64,000 nt of DNA from Bradyrhizobium diazoefficiens (GTDB lineage: Bacteria > Pseudomonadota > Alphaproteobacteria > Rhizobiales > Xanthobacteraceae): NCBI RefSeq assembly GCF_018129965.1, contig NZ_JAFCKW010000022.1, positions 1 through 64,000 of the forward strand, written 5' to 3'. Under the pieces are notes generated by a model. It was not told where the DNA came from. It did not search any database and saw only the letters and a list, made by a program, of their open reading frames with translations. Position numbers and translations under genes: made by a program. Shown here one piece after another: positions 25,674 through 33,594 of the stretch. Numbering within the stretch: position 1 is the stretch's first letter; every line of letters starts with the position of its first letter.

Positions 25674-27200
25674 TCAGGCTCCGGATCGGGGCGGCGGGAC
25701 GTTGGCGAGATACCACTCGCGCAGATGCGCAAGCGCCGGATGCGCCAGCGAGCGCTGGAGGTAGGTCCAGATTCGCGGCTGGTGGCGCAGATAATGCGGC
25801 TTGCCGTCGCGACGGTTGAGCCGGGCGAAGGTGCCGAGCAGGCGGGTGTTCCGCTGTGCCGACATGATGGCGTAGAGCTCGGCGAAGCCGGCCGGATCGA
25901 AGCTCGCATCATCGGCGCGGCGCGCCTTGATGTAACGCGACAGCAGCGTCAGCTCGAGCGCCTCGGGCACGTCGATGCGGGCGTCCTGGAGCAACGACAC
26001 CACGTCGTAGGAATGCGGCCCCAGCACGGTGTCCTGGAAGTCGATCACGCCGACGCGTCCGATGCCGGTGCGTGTCCCGAGCCAGATCAGGTTGGGCGAG
26101 TGATAGTCGCGGATGATCCACGTTCTCGGCGCGGCCAGCGGCTTCTTCAGCAGCTCGCGCCACATCGCGAAGAACGCGTCGCGCTTCTCGATGCTCAGCG
26201 GCGCGTTGCGATCGGGCAGATACCATTCCGGCATCAGCCCGATTTCGATCAGCAGCGCCTCGGTGTCGAACCGGGGAATGGCGTAGGTCTGTCCATCCAG
26301 AGGCAGCGTTTCCGGCAGCGTCTTGCCGTGCAGCGCGGCCAGCACGTCGGTCGCGGCCTCGTAGCGCTCTGCGATCGGCCGTGGCGGATCGCCCTCGATC
26401 ACGCCCTCGCTGCCGAAGTCCTCGGTGATCAGGAAGCCGTGATCGAGATCGGAATGGTGGATTGCGGGCGCCGAGAGTCCCTGCGCGCGCAGGCCCTCGT
26501 CGATGGCGACGAAGGGTTTGACGTTTTCGGCCAGATGCACTGCGGCGCTGTAGGATTTTCCATTGTAGAGCGCTGCGCCGTCCGGGCGCTGCGGAAAGTT
26601 CATCAGGATGACGACGCCGTCATCGCGCAGCAGCCGTGCATAGGAGCGGGTCGAGGCATCCCCCGCCATGCGCCTGCGCGTTGCATCCATGTACCCCGAT
26701 GCGTCCAGAAATTCACGTAACGCCTTTAGCCGCGCCACAGTGGCGGCGGCCTTGCCATGACCGGTGATGTCGGCGGCGCGCGCATCCGGGCCCAGCGCCG
26801 GCCGGTGCGTCAGCGTAATGTCGATGCGATCTCCAGGCATCGCCGACGGCGCGCGCTCGGGCCATTCGATCAGCACCAGCGTGGCCTCGGGGAGCGGCGA
26901 CAGTCCGATCTCCTGGAGCTCGCTCTCGTCCTCGATGCGATAGAGGTCGGCATGCATGACCGGGAATGGCGGCAGCTCGTAGCCCTGCACCAGGGTGAAG
27001 GTCGGGCTCGGCACCTCCAGCTCCTCGTCGCCGGCGAGATAGCGGATCAGGCTGCGCGCCGCCGCGGTCTTGCCGGCGCCGAGATCGCCGGTGAGCGTAA
27101 TGACATCGCCGGGACCGACCAGCAGCGCGAGGTCGGCCATCAGTTGCGCCGTCGCCGTCTCGTCGGCAAGCGCGACGGAGAATGTGGCGGGTGCAGTCAT
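25674..27200 (-). CDS. Fusion of TsaE (t6A tRNA modification ATPase) and AmgK-type sugar kinase
   Basis: This 508-residue two-domain protein is continuous. Residues 1-160 are TsaE: VITLTGDLGAGKTAAARSLI (P-loop), VPSPTFTLVQGYE, MHADLYRIEDESELQEIGL and LVLIEWPERAPSAMPGDRI. TsaE is an ATPase of the complex that makes N6-threonylcarbamoyladenosine in tRNAs. Residues 170-508 are an aminoglycoside-phosphotransferase fold kinase: RRMAGDASTRSYARLL, ILMNFPQRPDG, WIIRDYHSPNLIWLGT (catalytic Asp) and VGVIDFQDTVLGPHSYDVVS (Mg Asp). In Pseudomonas and Caulobacter AmgK phosphorylates MurNAc and GlcNAc for MurU. The ATG overlaps the divL stop (ATGA). A fused TsaE/phosphotransferase annotation is known in this group. 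Confidence 0.92.
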   Translation of the reverse strand: MTAPATFSVALADETATAQLMADLALLVGPGDVITLTGDLGAGKTAAARSLIRYLAGDEELEVPSPTFTLVQGYELPPFPVMHADLYRIEDESELQEIGLSPLPEATLVLIEWPERAPSAMPGDRIDITLTHRPALGPDARAADITGHGKAAATVARLKALREFLDASGYMDATRRRMAGDASTRSYARLLRDDGVVILMNFPQRPDGAALYNGKSYSAAVHLAENVKPFVAIDEGLRAQGLSAPAIHHSDLDHGFLITEDFGSEGVIEGDPPRPIAERYEAATDVLAALHGKTLPETLPLDGQTYAIPRFDTEALLIEIGLMPEWYLPDRNAPLSIEKRDAFFAMWRELLKKPLAAPRTWIIRDYHSPNLIWLGTRTGIGRVGVIDFQDTVLGPHSYDVVSLLQDARIDVPEALELTLLSRYIKARRADDASFDPAGFAELYAIMSAQRNTRLLGTFARLNRRDGKPHYLRHQPRIWTYLQRSLAHPALAHLREWYLANVPPPRSGA

Positions 27201-29701
27201 TCGGCGGCGTCGCGATGCGCCGCCTGGTCGGTCGGGAAGTCGCAGATCACGACCGTGCCGCGGCCGACGATCGAATCCACCCGCACCTTGCCGCCATGCA
27301 GCTCGACGAAGGAACGCACCAGCGACAGGCCGAGCCCGGCACCGCGGTGACGCGAGCCCTGGGAGCGGCTTTCGAACCAGTTGAACACCTTGTCCTTCAT
27401 GTCGGCAGGTATTCCAGGTCCGGAATCCGTCACGGTGAAGACCACGCTGTGCTCGGTGCGGCGCGCGCTGATACCGACGGTGGAATCCTGCGGGGAGAAT
27501 CCGACGGCGTTGGCGAGGAGGTTATAGAGCACCTGCACCACGCGCTTCTCGTCGCCGACGAAGCTGCCGATATCGGGCGCGATCTCGACCTTGAGACGGA
27601 TGCGGTCGGTGGCGAGCCGGTCCTGGATGCCTTCGGCAGCCAGCTCGATGGTCTTGCTGACGTCGACGGGGCCGAGTTCCAGCTTCATGGCGCCGGCGTC
27701 GATGGTGGCCAGATCCAGGATGTTATTGGTCAGCGCCAGCAGCGCATTGGTCGATTTGGTGACGTAGTCGAGATATTCGGCCTGCTTCGGCGTCAGCGGT
27801 CCGGTGGAGGGATCGCTGAGGAAATGCGCGAAGCCGATGATGGTGGTGAGCGGCGAGCGCAGCTCGTAGGAGACGTGGTGGACGAAATCCACCTTCATCT
27901 GGTCCGCGGTCTCCAGCGCCTCATTGCGCTCGCGCAGCGCGCGCTCGACGTTTTCGGTATCGGTGATGTCCTGGAACGTCAGCATGGTCGCGCCGTCATG
28001 CAGCGGGCGGATCATGCCGTCGAGCACGCTGCCGTCCTTGCGCTCCAGCTTCAGGGGAACGTCGGCGCGGCTCTCGATCGAGGTGACGGCCTCGCGGATC
28101 TGGCGCCAGACCGCGGGATCGTCGTACAGCTGGTGGCACCAGCCTTCGACGGTCTGGATATGCGGTTCGTCGCGCATGGCGTCCGCGGACAGCTTCCACA
28201 TCCGGACGAAGGCCGGATTGAACAGTTGGGCCTTGCCGTTGCTGCCGAACACCGCGACGCCCTCGGCGAGGCTGTCCAGCGTCTCGCGCTGGACCCGGAT
28301 CATGCCGTCGAAGCGGCGGGCGAGCTCGAGGCTCTCGGTGACGTCGTCGAACAAATAGGTGACGCCGCCTTCCGGATTCGGCGTGGTGACAACGGAGAGC
28401 GCGCGGCCGTCAGGCAGATACCAGGTGTCCTTGGCAGCCTCCACGGCCCGGTAGGCCTCGTGCAATTTGGCCTTCCAGGCGCGGAAGTCCGGCTGCTCCG
28501 GCAGTTTTCGTGCGGCGCGGAGCTGGTCGAGCACGCTCGAATCGTCGGGATTGGCGTCGAGGAAGATGCGGTCGAGGTCCCACAGCCGCCGGTAGGAATC
28601 GTTGTAGAAGGCGAGCCGGCGCTGGCCGTCGAACACGGCGACTCCCGAGGAGAGCTGGTCGAGCGTGCGGCGATGCGCCTCCGCCATCCGCACCAGTGCC
28701 GAGCTCAGCCCGTCCGCCTCGCTGGCGTCGATCGCGACGCCGACACTGCCGCTGCCGACGTTGACCGCGCGCACGTCGTAGATGCGCCGCTCGCCGCCGA
28801 TCACGATCGGCAGCCGCGAGGTGAAGCTGGCGGCCTCTTTCAGGCTGCGGTCCATGGCGCTGCGGTCGGCGCTGTCGAGCAGTTCGAGCTTCCGTTCCTG
28901 GGCGTCGCCGACGCTGGCGGCTTCGGTTGCGCGCACATAGGCCGGATTGGCGAACGTCAGCGCGCCGTTCTCGGCCTTGGCCCAGATCGGCCAGGGCGCG
29001 GCGGCGGCGAAGCCGCGCAGCATCTCGGTCTCGTCGGAAAGCGCCTTGTAGCGCAGATTGATCTCGGCCAGTTCCCGGCGTAGGCCAGAGAGCTCGCGAA
29101 TCCTGACGATGGCCTGGCCGCCGATGGCGCGGCCGATGGCCTCCAGCGTGTGGCCGTGCGCGGTGGTCAGCGTGATCTGGAATCCGTCACCACGTTCGCG
29201 CAGCGCATCGACCGCATGATCCATCCGGAGCGCCGGTTCCGGCGGCAGCCAGGTTCCGAATGCCAGCACGCGCTGCGGGGATGAGTCGCGCGGCAGCACC
29301 AGGGAGATGTCGCCGGAAATCTGCGCGCGGCTGTCGCCGGCGGGCCAGGAGATCAGCACCTGCGGCTCCGCGAATAGCAGCGCGCCGAAGCGGTCGGCCT
29401 GGAGCTGCAGTTCCGCGATCCGCGCCCGCAGCCGCGCCTCGTTCTTCACCGTGCGCACGCGCGTGCGCATGAGCAGGATGGCCGACACGACCGCGAAACC
29501 CAGCAAGGCCAACGCGGTGGTCAGCACCGCGAGTTCCTGCCGGTTGAAATCCAGCAATAGAGAGAGTGTATCGACGACGTCGGCCGCCTCGGCCGGCGCA
29601 GCCGGCAGCAGCGCCGCGAGAGCGCTTCCAATCACGCCGTTGCGCACGAGCGATGTGCACGACAGCAGCGTCCGACGCATCGACACGATCACGCCTGACA
29701 T
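27197..29701 (-). CDS. divL: DivL-type cell-cycle kinase (Tyr in place of phospho-acceptor His)
   Basis: This 834-residue membrane-bound PAS kinase has one membrane helix near residues 55-76 (LTTALALLGFAVVSAILLM). Several PAS domains follow: around TLDQLSSGVAVFDGQRRLAF, TLDSLAEGVAVFGSNGKAQL and a further one ending MLTFQDITDTENVERALRER. The dimerisation helix reads VDFVHHVSYELRSPLTTIIG: the SHELR His is replaced by Tyr, the mark of Caulobacter DivL. The ATPase has NLLANAVGFSPQDS (N box), TVTDSGPGIPADMKD (G1) and HRGAGLGLSLVRSFVE (G2). DivL activates the CckA-CtrA phosphorelay through interaction. The ATG at 29701 is chosen for GGGGC upstream. It overlaps tsaE-amgK. Confidence 0.9.
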   Translation of the reverse strand: MSGVIVSMRRTLLSCTSLVRNGVIGSALAALLPAAPAEAADVVDTLSLLLDFNRQELAVLTTALALLGFAVVSAILLMRTRVRTVKNEARLRARIAELQLQADRFGALLFAEPQVLISWPAGDSRAQISGDISLVLPRDSSPQRVLAFGTWLPPEPALRMDHAVDALRERGDGFQITLTTAHGHTLEAIGRAIGGQAIVRIRELSGLRRELAEINLRYKALSDETEMLRGFAAAAPWPIWAKAENGALTFANPAYVRATEAASVGDAQERKLELLDSADRSAMDRSLKEAASFTSRLPIVIGGERRIYDVRAVNVGSGSVGVAIDASEADGLSSALVRMAEAHRRTLDQLSSGVAVFDGQRRLAFYNDSYRRLWDLDRIFLDANPDDSSVLDQLRAARKLPEQPDFRAWKAKLHEAYRAVEAAKDTWYLPDGRALSVVTTPNPEGGVTYLFDDVTESLELARRFDGMIRVQRETLDSLAEGVAVFGSNGKAQLFNPAFVRMWKLSADAMRDEPHIQTVEGWCHQLYDDPAVWRQIREAVTSIESRADVPLKLERKDGSVLDGMIRPLHDGATMLTFQDITDTENVERALRERNEALETADQMKVDFVHHVSYELRSPLTTIIGFAHFLSDPSTGPLTPKQAEYLDYVTKSTNALLALTNNILDLATIDAGAMKLELGPVDVSKTIELAAEGIQDRLATDRIRLKVEIAPDIGSFVGDEKRVVQVLYNLLANAVGFSPQDSTVGISARRTEHSVVFTVTDSGPGIPADMKDKVFNWFESRSQGSRHRGAGLGLSLVRSFVELHGGKVRVDSIVGRGTVVICDFPTDQAAHRDAAE

Positions 29702-29929
29702 AGTTGCCCCAAGACCGCACGAATTGACGCGCGGCGACCCCCGTCGCGCGCGAATCAAAGGACAATACCCTCACGGTGACTCCACCGGTAAGAGTCCAGA
29801 TCGTGAACGCTGGTGCGGCCCGTAAAAAATGCCCGGCATGCGGTTCCAGCCCGGGTCGTTCGCCGGGATGATTCGGCCGGGATTGCAGTAGGTTGGCGTA
29901 AAGGCCTGCCGCGATGCGGCTGCACTCCC
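29702..29929. other. Intergenic region between divL and the family A repeat
   Basis: About 230 non-coding bases upstream of divL that presumably contain its promoter. No CtrA-type TTAA-N7-TTAA site or convincing sigma-70 boxes were found by eye. No open reading frame here looks real. Confidence 0.4.
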
Positions 29930-30050
29930 CCGCTTGCTTGCGGGGGAGGGTCGGGGAGAGGGTGTCTCCGCAACGGGACACTCCCCCAGAGGAAACAACT
30001 CTCACCCGGCGCTTTGCGCCTACCTCCCACGCAGGCAGGCGGGAGAGGTA
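29930..30050 (-). repeat. Interspersed intergenic repeat, family A, copy 2
   Basis: This is the inverted copy of the element at 67-185. ACTCCCCCAGAGGA (29980-29993) and CTCACCCGGCG (30001-30011) are reverse complements of blocks in copy 1, in the same order. It lies downstream of the dut stop. Confidence 0.6.
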
Positions 30051-30055
30051 AGAAG

Positions 30056-30514
30056 TTAGCGGCCGGTGGAACCGAAGCCGCCGGCGCCGCGATCGGTCGC
30101 AGACAATTCGGCCACGGCAACCAGCGTGGCCTGCACCACGGGCGCGATCACCATCTGCGCGATCCGCTCGCCGCGGTTGATCACGAAGGGAGCCGCGCCG
30201 TGGTTGATCAGGATCACCTTGATCTCGCCGCGATAGTCCGCGTCGATGGTGCCGGGCGAGTTCAGCACGGTGACGCCGTGCTTGGCGGCAAGCCCCGAGC
30301 GCGGCCGCACCTGCGCCTCGTGTCCGGGCGGCAGCGCGATCGCGAGCCCCGTCGGCACCAGCGCATATTGACTGGGCGCGAGCGTGACCGGTTCGCCATC
30401 CGGGACGGCGGCCATCAGGTCGAGCCCGGCGGCGTCCGCGGTCTGGTAAGCCGGCAGCGGCAGGCCCGCGGCGTGTGCCAGTTGCTGCAGTTCGACCGTG
30501 ATTGTGGTGCTCAA
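30056..30514 (-). CDS. dut: dUTP diphosphatase
   Basis: dUTPase hydrolyses dUTP to dUMP, keeping uracil out of DNA and feeding dTMP synthesis. The 152-residue trimer-forming subunit has all five motifs: AAGLDLMAAV (1), VRPRSGLAAKHGV (2), NSPGTIDADYRGEIKVILIN (3), RGERIAQMVIAPV (4) and RGAGGFGSTGR (5, the C-terminal P-loop-like arm). Its ATG overlaps the coaBC stop by four bases; the coaBC-dut pair is conserved in many proteobacteria. Confidence 0.97.
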   Translation of the reverse strand: MSTTITVELQQLAHAAGLPLPAYQTADAAGLDLMAAVPDGEPVTLAPSQYALVPTGLAIALPPGHEAQVRPRSGLAAKHGVTVLNSPGTIDADYRGEIKVILINHGAAPFVINRGERIAQMVIAPVVQATLVAVAELSATDRGAGGFGSTGR

Positions 30515-31962
30515 GAGGACGGCTCCCGGGATGTATCGGTCACGCGCGTTGCGACACGCGCGACCAGTTCGATGGCGACCTGTTCCTTGGTCATCACCGG
30601 CCAGGAATCAACTTCAATCTCGCCGTCCTTCGCACCATTCTGGCGGCTGATCAGATGCACGGTGTTGCGGTCGCCGCCCATCACGCCGGTGGCCGGAGAG
30701 ACGTCGTTGGCGACGATCCAGTCGCAGCCCTTGCGGGCGAGTTTCGACTTGGCGTTGTCGATGAGGTGTTCGGTCTCGGCGGCAAAGCCGATCACCAGCG
30801 GCGGCCGCTTGTCGGTCAGCTTCGAGATCGTGGCGAGGATGTCGGGGTTTTCCACGAGCTGCAGCGGCGGCATGCCGGCCGAGGTCTTCTTCAGCTTCTG
30901 CTCGCCCTCATTGGCGACGCGCCAGTCGGCGACGGCCGCGGCGAAGATCGCGATGTCGGCGGGGAGCGCCGCCTGCACCTGCTCCAGCATCTGCCTCGCC
31001 GATTCGACGTGCCTGACGGTGACACCGGCGGGGTCGGCGAGATCGACCGGGCCGCTCACAAGGATCACCTCGGCACCCGCGGCCTGTGCGGCGGCGGCAA
31101 TGGCAAAGCCCTGCTTGCCGGAGGAGCGGTTGGCGATGAAGCGCACCGGATCGATCGGCTCGTGGGTGGGACCCGCCGTGATCAGCACGCGCTTGCCGGC
31201 GAGCGGGCGCGGCACCGGCGGCCGCAGCAGCCGCTCGGCGGCATTTGCGATCTCGACCGCCTCGGACATCCGGCCGACACCCGCCTCGCCCGCTTCGGCC
31301 ATCTCGCCCGAGTTCGGTCCGATCAGCACCACGCCGTCGCGCTGGAGCTGCGCGACATTGCGGCGGGTTGCCGCGTTGTTCCACATCAGCGGATTCATCG
31401 CCGGGGCCAGCAGGATCTTCCGATTGGTCGCGAGCAGGATGGCGCTGGCGAGATCGTCGGCATGGCCATTGGCCATCTTGGCCATCAGGTCGGCCGTCGC
31501 CGGCGCCACCACGATCATGTCGCACTCCCGCGCCAGCCTGATATGGCCGGCGTCGAACTCGCTCTGGGGGTCGAACAGATCGGTGTAGACCCGCTCATGC
31601 GAGAGCGCGCTCGCCGCCAGCGGGGTGACGAATTGCTGCGCCGCCTTGGTCAGCACGCAGCGGACCTCGATGCGGCGCTCCTTGAGCCGGCGGATCAAAT
31701 CCAGCGACTTGTAGGCCGCGATCCCACCGCCGATGATGAGGGTGATGCTGGCCTCGGAGACGGCGCCGGTGCGCTGCGGCGTTGGGGCGGTGGATGTCGC
31801 GGGTGGGGCCGCGAACGGCGTCAGCGGCTCCTCGCGGCCCTCGATCAGCTCCCCGAGGATGACCCGCACCTCTTCCTCGACCGACCTGCGGTTCCGGGCC
31901 GAGCGCAGGCGCAGATAGGTTTTGACGCTCTCGTCGAGCTTGCGGATGGTCAGGCTTGCCAT
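30511..31962 (-). CDS. coaBC: CoaBC (phosphopantothenoylcysteine synthetase/decarboxylase) with fused N-terminal FitA-type RHH domain
   Basis: CoaBC makes 4'-phosphopantetheine from 4'-phosphopantothenate and Cys in CoA synthesis. Here 483 residues comprise three parts. Residues 1-45 (MASLTIRKLDESVKTYLRLR, then NRRSVEEEVRVILGELIEG) are a full ribbon-helix-helix domain like the FitA/VapB antitoxins. After a Pro/Ala/Thr linker, the flavin decarboxylase starts at ASITLIIGGGIAAYKSLDLI, with the catalytic His in DAGHIRLARECD, PAMNPLMWNN, and AGEAGVGRM where other CoaC domains have an active Cys (here Ala). The synthetase CoaB starts at RVLITAGPTHEPIDPVRFIA with NRSSGKQGFAIA and AAVADWR. The ATG at 31962 follows GGAGG. 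Two palindromes lie upstream. It overlaps dut and follows ubiB. Confidence 0.94.
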   Translation of the reverse strand: MASLTIRKLDESVKTYLRLRSARNRRSVEEEVRVILGELIEGREEPLTPFAAPPATSTAPTPQRTGAVSEASITLIIGGGIAAYKSLDLIRRLKERRIEVRCVLTKAAQQFVTPLAASALSHERVYTDLFDPQSEFDAGHIRLARECDMIVVAPATADLMAKMANGHADDLASAILLATNRKILLAPAMNPLMWNNAATRRNVAQLQRDGVVLIGPNSGEMAEAGEAGVGRMSEAVEIANAAERLLRPPVPRPLAGKRVLITAGPTHEPIDPVRFIANRSSGKQGFAIAAAAQAAGAEVILVSGPVDLADPAGVTVRHVESARQMLEQVQAALPADIAIFAAAVADWRVANEGEQKLKKTSAGMPPLQLVENPDILATISKLTDKRPPLVIGFAAETEHLIDNAKSKLARKGCDWIVANDVSPATGVMGGDRNTVHLISRQNGAKDGEIEVDSWPVMTKEQVAIELVARVATRVTDTSREPSS

Positions 31963-31982
31963 GTCGCCCTCCAGCACGGAAA

Positions 31983-31999
31983 TGATAGCGATGCTATCA
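31983..31999. promoter_or_regulatory. Perfect palindrome upstream of coaBC, operator candidate 1
   Basis: TGATAGC-GAT-GCTATCA is a perfect 7-bp inverted repeat centred 29 bases upstream of the coaBC ATG. As I recall, the half-site TGATAGCA/TGCTATCA is the one reported for the Neisseria FitA antitoxin, the family of the domain fused to CoaBC. Autoregulation is inference. Confidence 0.65.
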
Positions 32000-32005
32000 A
32001 TCGTA

Positions 32006-32022
32006 TGATTGCAGTGCAATCA
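32006..32022. promoter_or_regulatory. Perfect palindrome upstream of coaBC, operator candidate 2
   Basis: TGATTGCA-G-TGCAATCA is a perfect 8-bp inverted repeat that includes the ubiB stop codon. It shares the half-site TGATWGC with candidate 1 and lies 23 bases from it, centre to centre, about two helical turns. Confidence 0.6.
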
Positions 32023-33594
32023 CAGATTCCGGACAGCGATCAGGATTCCGATGAAGGTCGCGGCGATGATCCAGAGCGCGACGGTACGCCACCGGTTCTT
32101 GCGGCCCTCGCTGCGGCCCATCGCGGCAATGCTTTCCGGCGACAGCTTGATGCCGTCCCGCGTCATGGTCTCGAGCTGTTCCAGCACCGCGACCGAGCGG
32201 GCCGCGATATCCGGAAGACGCATCACGATGCGGGCAAGGTCGCCGGTGCCGGACAGCGCGCCCTGCACCCGGCCGATCGGTCCGAGATTGCGCTCGATCC
32301 ATTCGCGCACCACGGGATCGGCCACTTTCCAGATGTCGAGCCTGGGATCGAAGCCGCGGGCCACGCCCTCGACCACCACCATGGTCTTCTGCAGCAGGAT
32401 CAGTTCGGGCCGCGTCGTCATGTCGAACAGGCCGGTGACCTCGAGCAGCAGCGTCAGCAGCCGCGCCATCGAGATCTCCTCGGCGGTGCGGTTGTGGATG
32501 GGCTCGCCGATGGCGCGGATGGCCTGCGCGAAATTCTCGACCGAGTGATGCGCGGGCACGTAGCCCGCCTCGAAATGCACCTCGGCGACGCGGCGATAGT
32601 CGCGGGTGATGAAGCCGAGCAGGATTTCGGCGAGAAATCGCCGCTCCTTCATGCCGAGCCGGCCCATGATGCCGAAATCGACCGCGACCAGACGGCCGGC
32701 GTCATCGAGGAATAGATTGCCCGGATGCATGTCGGCATGGAAAAAGCCGTCGCGTAGCGCGTGGCGCAGAAAGCTCTGGATCACCTTGCGGCCGAGATCG
32801 GGCAAGTCGACCTGCGACTCCGCAAGGCGCTTGTGATCGTTCAGCGCGATGCCGTCGATCCACTCCATCGTCAGCACGTTATGCGTGGTGCGGTCCCAAT
32901 CGACATCAGGCACACGGAAATCGGGATCGTTCTGCGTGTTCTCCGCCATCTCCGACAGAGCTGCGGCCTCGAGCCGCAGGTCCATCTCCATCGCGACCGA
33001 ACGCGACATGGTGTTGATGACTTCGATCAGGCGCAGACGCCGCGCTTCGGACGAGTAGGCCTCGGCCTTGTGCGCGACGAAGAAGAAATCGGAGAGGTCG
33101 CGGCGGAAGCGCGCGGCCACGTTCGGACGCAGCACTTTCACGGCGACAGCCTTGCGGACGCCGTCGCGCACCACTTCGCCGCGATGCACCTGTGCGATCG
33201 AGGCAGCCGCGACCGGCGGGCCGAGGCTCGCGAACACGTCCGTCACCGGGCGCTCCAGCGAGGTCGCGATCACGGCTTCCGCCTCGGCCTGCGAAAACGG
33301 CGGCAGGCGATCCTGCAGGCTTTCCAGGTCGCGCGCCATCATGACGCCGACGACGTCGGGGCGCGTCGCCAGGAACTGCCCGAGCTTGAGATAGGCCGGG
33401 CCCATCCGCGTCAGCGCGCGCGACATCCGTGGCCCGTCCTTGGGGCCGCGCCGCTCGACGATGCGCGCGAGTTTCAGCGCAAGCTGTCCCGGCGGCGGCA
33501 CCAGGCTCGGATCGACCGAGCCGAACACGCCTTCGCGCGCGAACACGAAGGCGGCGCGGGCGAGGCGCGAAATGTGGGTGATGGCAGAGATCAC
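32020..33594 (-). CDS. ubiB: UbiB, atypical kinase-like protein of ubiquinone biosynthesis
   Basis: This ABC1/ADCK family protein of 524 residues is needed for ubiquinone synthesis at the membrane. It shows the KxGQ motif in GPAYLKLGQFLATRPDVVG, the alanine loop in PVAAASIAQVHRGEVV, the kinase-like catalytic segment HADMHPGNLFLDDAGRL and the metal site AVDFGIMGRLGMKERR. A C-terminal membrane helix (TVALWIIAATFIGILIAV) follows residues 485-500. Its ATG overlaps the ubiE stop by four bases. Its final codons are part of palindrome 2 upstream of coaBC. Confidence 0.96.
   Translation of the reverse strand: MISAITHISRLARAAFVFAREGVFGSVDPSLVPPPGQLALKLARIVERRGPKDGPRMSRALTRMGPAYLKLGQFLATRPDVVGVMMARDLESLQDRLPPFSQAEAEAVIATSLERPVTDVFASLGPPVAAASIAQVHRGEVVRDGVRKAVAVKVLRPNVAARFRRDLSDFFFVAHKAEAYSSEARRLRLIEVINTMSRSVAMEMDLRLEAAALSEMAENTQNDPDFRVPDVDWDRTTHNVLTMEWIDGIALNDHKRLAESQVDLPDLGRKVIQSFLRHALRDGFFHADMHPGNLFLDDAGRLVAVDFGIMGRLGMKERRFLAEILLGFITRDYRRVAEVHFEAGYVPAHHSVENFAQAIRAIGEPIHNRTAEEISMARLLTLLLEVTGLFDMTTRPELILLQKTMVVVEGVARGFDPRLDIWKVADPVVREWIERNLGPIGRVQGALSGTGDLARIVMRLPDIAARSVAVLEQLETMTRDGIKLSPESIAAMGRSEGRKNRWRTVALWIIAATFIGILIAVRNL

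Noticed and set aside
30502..32715. A 737-codon plus-strand frame opposite coaBC and ubiB
   Set aside because: It is a shadow frame; the minus-strand genes are certain.
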